Part shown: piece after piece, positions 56,487 through 64,000 of the stretch | Numbering within the stretch: position 1 is the first letter of the stretch | How the letters are laid out: the number at the start of each line of letters is the position of its first letter | From: Cyathus striatus | Lineage: Eukaryota > Basidiomycota > Agaricomycetes > Agaricales > Nidulariaceae | Length of the DNA stretch: 64,000 nucleotides | Direction: 5' to 3' | NCBI GenBank assembly: GCA_025738555.1 | Contig: JAOVFP010000024.1 | Coordinates: forward strand, 372,001-436,000 | The notes under the pieces: model-generated | Told to the model about the DNA's origin: nothing | Databases searched by the model: none | The model's input: the letters and a program-made list of their open reading frames with translations, nothing else | Made by a program: the position numbers and the translations under genes

Positions 56487-58117
56487 TGTTGTTTAAGATT
56501 AAGTTAATCTAAGGTGCTAACAGGAATCAACTTTGTTCATGTTACAACACCTGAGTGTCAGGAAATATTTAGTGAGGATATTCTTGGAAATTTGATGGGT
56601 GATCTTGTACAGCAAAAGCTGTATGAATTGTATGAAACTTGGTATGAAGGGTAATGTACAGCAAAGGCTGTATGTAATGACAAATATAATGAGAGGGGTA
56701 TAATACACACTATAGACTTGGTGCTATATCTGATGTGTATATTGTATAGATCAATGCTTAACTTGCTTAAGACTTGACCTATGACTGATTCTGCTTCTGT
56801 TACTGTGACTTCTGACTAATACTGTGACTGTTACTGATCTGTTTACTGTTGCTGATACTGATACTATTTCTGACTGGACTGGCTGTGCTGATAAAACTGT
56901 ACTAATAACTGATGACTAATGACAAATGGGTGAGACTACTGGGGGTGAGTAGCTATCTATCTACTGCCAAACTGCCCTCCTTATATACCTTTTCCCAACC
57001 TGCTTAGTAATCCAATTCCCACTCTACCATCCTACATTGTTCTCCAAAACAAGTAGTGTGCAAGTGTAGATTTTAGATCTGAGGCTGTACAGGACAATGG
57101 TATTTGAGGGTTAGTCAGCAGAGAACAATAGCTTATGTTAGAACAATGTGTAATGAATTACATTGTTCTAAATAAAGAGCTACATTGTGTCAGAAGTAAC
57201 AAAGAATAAAGAGGGTGATGGAGGATAATGAAGGGCAAAGAGGGTGATAGTGGAGCAAAGACTCAGACACAAACACAGACACAAACACAAGATGGGGAGG
57301 AAACTTGTTTACAACTATCAAGTTACAGAGTGTTTATATACTGGGTGTGTCTACCAAAGTCCAACCAAGGTCCTGTAACTAAGGTAACTGACAGCTGTCA
57401 ATCTGTCAATCAGATATCTATCAATCACAGAACTGTCAAGTATGACAGGTGACAAGTGACAGCTGTCAAAGAAGCTGTGCAACCCTGAATATCTAACACA
57501 TTGTTCTGGGCAAGAACAATAGGAGTCCATTTATATAACAATGGAGTAGTGAACAATAGATACCTATCTGCCATTGTGTGAACAATGGCAGTGAAAACAA
57601 TAGTGTCATATATAAATAGTTTTGCATTGTCCTCAGACAATGGGTAAATAGCACAATGTAGTTCATTAGTTATGAACAATAGGATTGAAAACAATGAAGT
57701 TGTATATAAATAGTTTTCTTATTGTCTTCAACAATAGGTGAATAGTACAATGCAGTTCATTTATTATGAACAATAGGATTGAAAACAATGGAGTTGTATA
57801 TAAATAGTCTCTCATTGTCTTCATACAATAGATGAATAAGACAATGAAAGAGTGTCATATTATCCTTTGTTAGTGCATTGTTTGTGCAAGCGATTAATTA
57901 TTGATATGTGTATGATGTTTAATAGTGATTTAAAGTTATTTGTTCATGTAAGGTATTGGTTTGTTCATGTATGGTATTGGGTATATTTGATTAGTAGTGT
58001 ATTGTATCATGTGATGGTGTGAAGTATTCAGTCATGTGACATGACTGTGCAATTTCTTTAATTGTGGTATACAGTGCATTTGCATGCATTATATATAATC
58101 AAAATTCATGCCTGACA
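56487..58117. mobile_element. Family D element, copy D3, with B2 inside
   Basis: It starts TGTTGTTTAAG and ends GCCTGACA. The 4-bp flanks are GTGC (56483-56486) and GCGC (58118-58121), one C to T change apart. Coding sequence on both sides rejoins in frame when one copy is removed. Without B2 it is about 1.3 kb and very close to D1, including the three 94-bp TATA units (57607, 57701 and 57795). Confidence 0.9.
57188..57498. mobile_element. Solo LTR B2 in D3
   Basis: The 311-bp insert starts TGTCAGAAGTAAC and ends ATCTAACA, with CATTG duplicated (57183-57187 and 57499-57503). D1 shows the empty site (CTACATTGTTCTGGG). It is a sibling of B1 and the youngest layer of the nest. Confidence 0.93.
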
Positions 58118-61111
58118 GCGCTCAGTGCATTATTGTAAGCAAATTCAGCAAGAGGTAAGAGATCACACCAGTTATCCTGCTGGTAGTTGCAGTAGGCCTG
58201 AAGGTATTGTTCCAGAGTTTGATTTGTGCATTCCATTTGGCCGTCACCTTTGGGATGATAACCCAAAGTGAAATGCAAAGTGATGTCAAGGGCCATACCA
58301 AGGGAATGGAAGAAATACGATACAAACTCAGAACCATGATTGGAAGTGATGTGTTCTGGGACTCTGTGCTTGGAAAAGACATGAAGTATGAATAGAAGTG
58401 CAAGGTCAGAAGAAGAGCAAGTGGTATAAGTGGGAATGAAGATAGACTGCTTGGAGAAATAATCCATGATAACAAGTATAGAATCATACTTGGAAGCTGA
58501 TGATTTTGGAAGTTGATCTATGAAATCCATAAATATCGAGTGCCATGGGCGTCTGGGAACCAGAAGTTGTTTCAGGGTTCCATACAGGTGATGGCACTGT
58601 GGTTTAGAACACATGCAAGTATTACAAGACTTACAATAGTCCTTTACAAACATCCATATAAGCGGCCAAGTATATTTGCATCAAATTAGCTTGAGGGTCT
58701 TGTTCTGTCCAAGGTGTCCTGAAAGCAGGTGGTCATGTTTGTATTGTAAAACCTGAAGCCAAAGGGTTCCGGAGTCTGGAACATAGATCTGGTTATCTAG
58801 ACAAAGGAAACCATCTGGGGTTACAGTCCAACGATTCTCAGGAGTCTGCATTTGGATAACTGCGACTGGGTCATTAGGGAGAGCTGATAATATATCAGTA
58901 TGTAACTGTTCAATGTCCATGATAATACTAGCACGAAGAGTGGGTACAATAAGTGAGGTTGCTTGGAGAGAAGTGATAAGCTGTTCCTGGGTGAACACTG
59001 GACGATAGTTATGTGGATTGACCTTAGCATAGTCGCTATCCCCCTCTTTAGGGTAGACATCCCATCATCTAGTCAGAGCATCCGGCTTCGCCCCGAGTTT
59101 TCCAGGTCAAAAGCAGATAACTAGATTGAACTGGGAAAGATACTCAGACCATCAGGCTTGTCGTTGGGATAAGATCTTGGTTGTGGAAAAGTATTCCAAG
59201 TTCTTGTGGTCTGTGATGACATCGATGGGTGAACCGGAACCTTCCAGGTAATGATGCCAGACTTGGAATGCTTCAAAGATAGCAAGCAATTCTTTGTCAT
59301 GGGTGTTGTAGTTTAACTCGGGAGGTGTAAAGGTTCACGAGTGGAAAGCAATAGGGTGAATCTTGCCATCATCGGAAACTATAGACAGGATAGCAGCCAA
59401 TGCGTAATCCGAAGTGTCAGTTTCCACAATGAGCTGCTTGTCGGGAACCCAATGGGTAAGGATGGGTGCTGACATGAAAGCGTCCTTAAGTTCAGTGAAA
59501 GCGGAACAGCATTTTTCTGAGAAGTTCCATGGATTACCCTTCTGGGTAAGGCAGGTGAGTGGAACAACTATGTCAGAATAGTTGTATATAAAACGCCAAT
59601 AGAAATTAGTGAACCCAAGGAAAGATTGAATGTCTTTTACTTTCCTTGGTTCGGGCCAATCTTGAATAGTCTTCACCTTTGTTGGAGACATGGTGAGACC
59701 GTTGGGCGATAGTATATATCTGAGATATTCCATGGATTCCGAGTGGAACTCACACTTATCCATGTGCATGTACAACCCGTGCTTCCAGAGTCGACACAGA
59801 ACTTCCCTGACATGTTGGCGATGTTGCGCAAGGTTATCAGAGTATATAAGGATGTCATCCAAATAAACTATGATGCACACATCAAGAAGATCTTTGAAAA
59901 TGTCATTCATGAAGCGTTGGAAACCCGCAGGTGCATTGGAAAGTCTGAAGGGCATGACTAGCCATTCAAAGGATCCATAGCGAGTCCAGAAAGCGGTTTT
60001 CCATTCATCGTCCTCAGCTATGTGGACCAGGTGGTATGCATGACGCAGGTTGATCTTGGTGTAGATACAGGTGCGATGGGGACTGTCGAGCAAATCTGAA
60101 ATGAGTGGCAAAGGATAATGATCCTTTTTAGAAATAGTGTTCAACCCACGGAAATCCACACAAAGCTGAAGTGATCCATCCTTCTTGCGGACAAAAAGGA
60201 CAGGAGCCCCATGCAGAGAGTGCAAAGGTTGAATGAATCCAATCCAGATATGTTCATCAATGAAATCCCAAAGAGCAGAAAGCTTGGATTGGGAAAGGGA
60301 ATAGATCTGACCTACAGGAGGTGAAGCACCTTCCTCTAGGTTGATCTTTAAGTCATAGAGACAGTGAGGGGCAAGTGTATCTGCCTGGGACTTGCTAAAT
60401 ACATCAGCAAACTCATGATACTCAGATGGTATGGAAGAGAGATCCAGAGCTTCCTCAGGATTGAGGGCAGTGGCGGAAGCAACAGCACCAAGCTGGATAC
60501 AGAAAGTCTGTGCTCCCTCTAAATGGCATGCATGCAAGAAGGTGGTACCATTTATTAGCAAAATGCTAGGAGGAGGTAGCAGAGACTCATCAGGAGTGAC
60601 CAGAGATGGATTCTTGGAAGTGGAACCTGGTTCCAAGGTATCAGATTTGAGTGGAAGTTGCTTGGAAGTGACTGGAGTCTGGAATGTTAATGAGCCTGAT
60701 ACCCAGTCAATCAACAGATTGAAGCAGGTGAGCCAATTGTATCTTAGGACTGCAGAACACACAGAATCAAGAGGTGTCACATAGAGTTCAACTGTGATAC
60801 ATTCACCAGTAGGGAATAGTACAGGCAGTGTAACAAACTCAGTTATTACATGGTTGCTGGTGCCATCAAAGAGTCTGAGAGCGATGGGTGGAGTAGGTGA
60901 GGTAGGTATAGCATGTGTCTGAATGAAAGATGAATCCATAAAACAATGGGTAGAACCCGAATTGACTAGAGCACTATATGAAACTGTACAGGGTGTAGGG
61001 AGAGCATGGATGGTACTACAAAGTGGAATGTGAAGTGCATTGGGGTCTGAAAGAGCAGAAGCATTGAGTCTTACCTGTATCAGCTGTGCACAAGGGGGAA
61101 CAACATGGTCC

Positions 61112-62656
61112 TCAGCTTGTGTGGTGTCCAGAGGACTGCTCCCTATTTTTTCGAACCTGAAGCCTGGTTGGAAAGAGGCGTGGACCTGCAGAAGCCGACA
61201 TAGGAACTGAAGTGGCTAATCCAGATGCCCAGGCTCTAGCCATGGAAGAGGCAGAGCAGGGACATTCTTTGGCACAATGTCCCGGATTCCTGCAGAACAA
61301 GCATAGATTGTTGTCCATGCAATGCTGATGTTCTTGTGGCAAGAGTTTGCCATCTCGACCAACCTTGTCATTCAATTCCAGCCTCTGTTGCTGAGGAGGC
61401 TGCAAGGAACAAGGCAGGTGACTACCAGCACAATGGGGATAGCTTGGATGGGGTACATATTGGCCCAAAATGAGGCAGGAAGGCACCGGGGTGACTGCAG
61501 GGTGGTTTATGGAAGCTCTAGCAGAGCTATCCGGAACCTGCAAACCCTGAGGCTGGTGGGATTCCCATGTACGCTCGGACTGGCATTCCCAGTACCGACT
61601 ATCGATCCCTTGAGCTAGCTTAATCATCCCGCACTTTGTGGTAGGTTTCCCAACATGAGAGATCTCATCCTTAATGCGACCTGGAAACCTGGAATAGAGT
61701 TGGTGGCATAAGGATTTATCATTCCAGTCAGTGCGCTGTGCAAGCCTGTTGAACTGTACAAGATATTTGGACAGTTTCTGTGAATCCTTCATAACGAGGA
61801 CATCCAGATCATTCTCAGCATCCCCTTCCGGGTTTGCTAACTCAAAGTTATCCTCTAGCATGATGACGAAAACCTCCCAAGAGTGAAGGAACTCATCATC
61901 AGCATAGGGGTTGGAGAGGGTCACCACAATGAGCTGAAGTGCGGTATCCCGAAGATATGTGAGAGTGAAGTTGACCTGGGAATGTCCATCCGAGTATTGG
62001 GAAGGATTATTCCAGAAGTAAATCTGACACTGAGTGATGAACTGCTCCAACTTCTCAGCACTGGAACCGTCAAAAGTATCTGGCTTTTGAATGTTACGTT
62101 CCCAACGTGATCCCGACGTACCCCGGGTGGTTTCTGCAACTCTCAAGAGAGCTTCGGCAAGCTGGTCTTCCTGGGAGTGGCACGCAAGAGGTGTGTGCCT
62201 GGGATTGTCGACATCATCCTCATCACCATTATCCCCTGAGTCTGAGGATGGTGGAGACAGAGGGTTGGGCTGAGAAGGAGGTGGAAGTGGTGGCCCAATG
62301 GTACCACCATTGGAGCCGTGACTCTCAGGAGTGTCCCAGTCTGCTGCAACTGTACCATATGACAGTGGAGTGCCATCTGGAGGAGCCTGAGCAGATCTGA
62401 GGTTCCCAGCTGCAGGAACAGAAAGTAGCTGAGCAGAAGTCAAGGGTGGACCCAGGAAAGTAGCACTAGGAGGTGGTGCTGGGCTGGGTGTAACCCGAGA
62501 CGGTGTAGAAGGTAGAGAACCTGAAGTACTCCTTGGAGGCTGTTGCCTCATAGCTGCACAGGTGGCACAAGCACCCACAGCATTGGTATGACTAGTGGTA
62601 TGTGTTGTGCGAGTAACCGAAGTCCCAGTTGGAGCCATGATAGAAGAGATATCCAA
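61112..62656 (-). CDS. F gag
   Basis: The 514-residue frame starts at 62656; the second ATG at 62638 (MAPTGTSVTRTTHT) is the more E-like start. A Pro/Ser-rich N-terminus leads to a capsid region (KLEQFITQCQIYFWNNPSQY, about residues 200-350) and a CCHC knuckle (CLFCRNPGHCAKEC, about 61280). The E-like end SKK-TAG is present in another frame (TCG AAA AAA TAG near 61145), so a small indel has shifted the last part of this ORF. Otherwise it is open and long for such an old element. Confidence 0.85.
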   Translation of the reverse strand: MDISSIMAPTGTSVTRTTHTTSHTNAVGACATCAAMRQQPPRSTSGSLPSTPSRVTPSPAPPPSATFLGPPLTSAQLLSVPAAGNLRSAQAPPDGTPLSYGTVAADWDTPESHGSNGGTIGPPLPPPSQPNPLSPPSSDSGDNGDEDDVDNPRHTPLACHSQEDQLAEALLRVAETTRGTSGSRWERNIQKPDTFDGSSAEKLEQFITQCQIYFWNNPSQYSDGHSQVNFTLTYLRDTALQLIVVTLSNPYADDEFLHSWEVFVIMLEDNFELANPEGDAENDLDVLVMKDSQKLSKYLVQFNRLAQRTDWNDKSLCHQLYSRFPGRIKDEISHVGKPTTKCGMIKLAQGIDSRYWECQSERTWESHQPQGLQVPDSSARASINHPAVTPVPSCLILGQYVPHPSYPHCAGSHLPCSLQPPQQQRLELNDKVGRDGKLLPQEHQHCMDNNLCLFCRNPGHCAKECPCSASSMARAWASGLATSVPMSASAGPRLFPTRLQVRKNREQSSGHHTS

Positions 62657-62664
62657 GGTATAAG

Positions 62665-62675
62665 TATTTGTATAC
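62665..62675 (-). promoter_or_regulatory. F self-primer binding site
   Basis: After the 5' LTR the element strand reads GT and then ATACAAATACT. Its complement AGTATTTGTAT matches AGTATTGGTAT in the LTR (about 63004-63014) at 10 of 11 bases, about 35 bases after a TATAAATA box. The layout equals A1 and E. The coordinates include the two-base spacer. Confidence 0.6.
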
Positions 62676-63439
62676 TGTTACATACTGATTCCCTTCCTAC
62701 TGGGAAACAAATGCGAAGATGCCCAGAAGGCATGGGAAAACTATAATGGGAACCTGAAGTGAGTATGGGAATGGGAATGGGAGCGGGAGTGCAGAAGTGA
62801 ACCATGGCTTCAGCATATGTGCTGCACCACCTGGATATCCCCAGGGAATGGTTCATATTTCACGACAGATGATATCCAATGTGAGGAAACATTCCAGAGT
62901 ATGCGAGGGGCTTCACCACTACACTAGGCAGTGGGAGAGAGACCCAAAGGAGAACCTGGAGCAGGTTTTGGAACTTAGAGTAGGAAGAAAGTGTACAGAG
63001 TTGATACCAATACTGAAGACTACCTAGTACATTTGGAAGACTATTTATATGTACTAGTAAGATGTAGATATGAATCCAGAGACAGAATACTAAGTGTAAG
63101 TAAACAAAATAAAGACTGGGCAAAGAGGAGTAGTGGCACAAATGATGCGCTCAGAATGAAGAATAAGAAACTAAACTACATTGACCATAATGAAATGTAC
63201 AAGTGGGAATGGAAGAGAGGAGTAATGGTATAATGATGTGGTGAGGCTGTCATAAGAGAAACTACGTATCCGAAGTATCTGATAGAAAACCCGACAGGTT
63301 CCGGGTACATTCCTGGGTGGGAACATCGGGAAGTGTAAACCTGTAGCAGGTATGTTCCTGGAATGGACTGGGTATGTTGGAAGGTCATGTGGGAACCTTT
63401 GGTAATATCAGCACAATATAGCTGGGCATGGATATAACA
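62676..63439 (-). repeat. 5' LTR of F
   Basis: 764 bp, TGTTAC...GATATAACA on the plus strand. It is the intact partner of the split 3' LTR and the reference for solo LTRs C1 and C2. GAACA follows at 63440-63444. Confidence 0.93.
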
Positions 63440-63444
63440 GAACA

Positions 63445-63706
63445 ACTAACTAAAGTGACCATATTTATAGTACTATCCATGAGGGAATTGCATGTAACTA
63501 CATCTACACTACAACACATGTCTACTGTGCATACTCATGTACTATGTATGTAAAAGGCCTGGCCAAACTGTGCACTGTGCCTATAGTCTTGATGAATAAT
63601 GTATATTGATATGCATGGTGTCTGCATTGTAGATCATATGACTAGTCATGTGACAGTAAGATAAGATAATAGACAATTAGATAAGATAATGAACAAGATC
63701 CTAACA
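63445..63706 (-). repeat. LTR of element A3, right fragment
   Basis: This continues the family A LTR that begins at 43079 and ends CTAACA at 63706. The TATATT-type box ATATTTATAG is kept. The purine-tract complement (TTTACCCTCCCTTCAAGAG) follows. Confidence 0.88.
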
Positions 63707-64000
63707 TTTACCCTCCCTTCAAGAGTCATGCCCTCACAACATTTCCATTGATTCTTCCAATTGTTGAAGTCAATAATAATCATAGAGTCAAAGAAGGAGT
63801 CATGGAAGGTAGTGTCTGATAAGAAAAACAGAAAGGCAAGCAGTGAAGATAACAATAATGTAAAGAACAAGGATGACTTCATCAGTAAGCATGATGAAAT
63901 TTATTTAATTCACAGAGGATTGGTCATATCTTTATATATTTAATGCTTCTGGGTTTTCCTGATGGAATTTGTTAAGTAAGCTCTTGGCTCCTGTTAGTGC
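63707..64000 (-). mobile_element. Element A3 internal part, continues beyond window
   Basis: After the purine tract, the sequence resembles the end of A1 and A2 with the last residues of the chromodomain region (about 63945-64000). It is decayed at CpG. The rest of this third family A element, including its 5' LTR, lies outside the window. Confidence 0.75.

Larger units (their letters stand above)
55810..61110 (-). pseudogene. F pol relic, cut by D3
   Basis: Blocks in order: protease (SALVNSGSTHCFMDSSF, with Asn for the catalytic Asp), RT (CIIVYLDDILIYSDNL, about 59860), RNase H (IVETDTSDYALAAI), integrase (KSCNTCMCSKPQCH, TSNHGSEFVSYFFH, GDGQMECTNQTLEQYL) and chromodomain (VDGDIEYEVSEILDSKLDRR, GYEGTDEEFSWLPA). 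It ends at 55810. D3 splits integrase after EFAYNNALS; joining the flanks at one GCGC restores S-T/A-TTGISLFYANKGYHP. Several TGA stops (for example near 58679) are present. The element is the sister of E in layout. Confidence 0.9.
43192..63439 (-). mobile_element. Chromovirus F, 20-kb span with nested insertions
   Basis: The 5' LTR is 62676-63439; the 3' LTR is 43192-45384 (split by D2). The 5-bp duplication GAACA is perfect (43187-43191 and 63440-63444). A purine tract (minus AAAAAGGGGATAC) touches the 3' LTR. Gag, pol with chromodomain, and an antisense zinc-cluster gene on the plus strand are present but decayed. Elements D2 (43963-45349), E (45775-54804) and D3 (56487-58117, itself holding B2) are nested inside. 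Removing the nested DNA leaves about 8.2 kb. F itself sits in the LTR of A3. Confidence 0.93.

Overview
The window is nuclear DNA of a filamentous basidiomycete, most likely a mushroom-forming agaricomycete. The genes are cut by many introns of about 50 bases with GT...AG ends. Their proteins are typical fungal housekeeping proteins. Most of the rest is Ty3/gypsy chromovirus DNA that has lost CpG through CG to TG or CA changes, the pattern expected from methylation of repeats. No species can be named from the sequence alone.

Bases 1-17643 are an ordinary gene island with five genes. On the minus strand are the H/ACA pseudouridine synthase CBF5/dyskerin (110-1846), a DHX29-type DEAH RNA helicase (2129-7596), the INO80 chromatin-remodelling ATPase (8200-13768) and class II fumarase (14089-about 16404). 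PEX11 (16574-17643) is on the plus strand and is divergent from fumarase across about 170 bases.

Bases 17644-43078 hold AT-rich gene-poor DNA and two minus-strand chromoviruses of one family, here called A. Element A1 (20318-28499) has LTRs differing at 2 of 373 bases and a perfect 5-bp target duplication. Element A2 (31424-40786) is an old, CpG-decayed copy carrying four solo LTRs, each with its own 5-bp duplication. Also present are a PIF1-type helicase relic (29046-29396) and the remains of a UDP-glycosyltransferase (42524-43078).

Bases 43079-64000 are a set of nested insertions. A family-A element (A3) landed in the glycosyltransferase relic. Chromovirus F (43192-63439, duplication GAACA) landed in the LTR of A3. 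Chromovirus E (45775-54804, duplication CGCAG) landed in F. Two 1.3-1.4 kb LTR-like elements (family D) also landed in F, and a small solo LTR (family B) landed in one of those.

The most interesting signals are these. (1) E and F each carry, antisense to gag-pol and between integrase and the 3' LTR, a spliced gene for a Zn2Cys6-type zinc-cluster protein; in both, a phase-2 intron splits the two CX2CX6C halves. (2) All three chromovirus lineages show a Tf1-like self-priming layout: an 11-base primer site two bases inside the LTR is complementary to the predicted 5' end of the element's own RNA, about 33 bases after a TATA box. (3) The three family D insertions have 4-bp duplications that are palindromes centred on CpG (CCGG, GCGC, ACGT), whereas every other insertion here has 5 bp.
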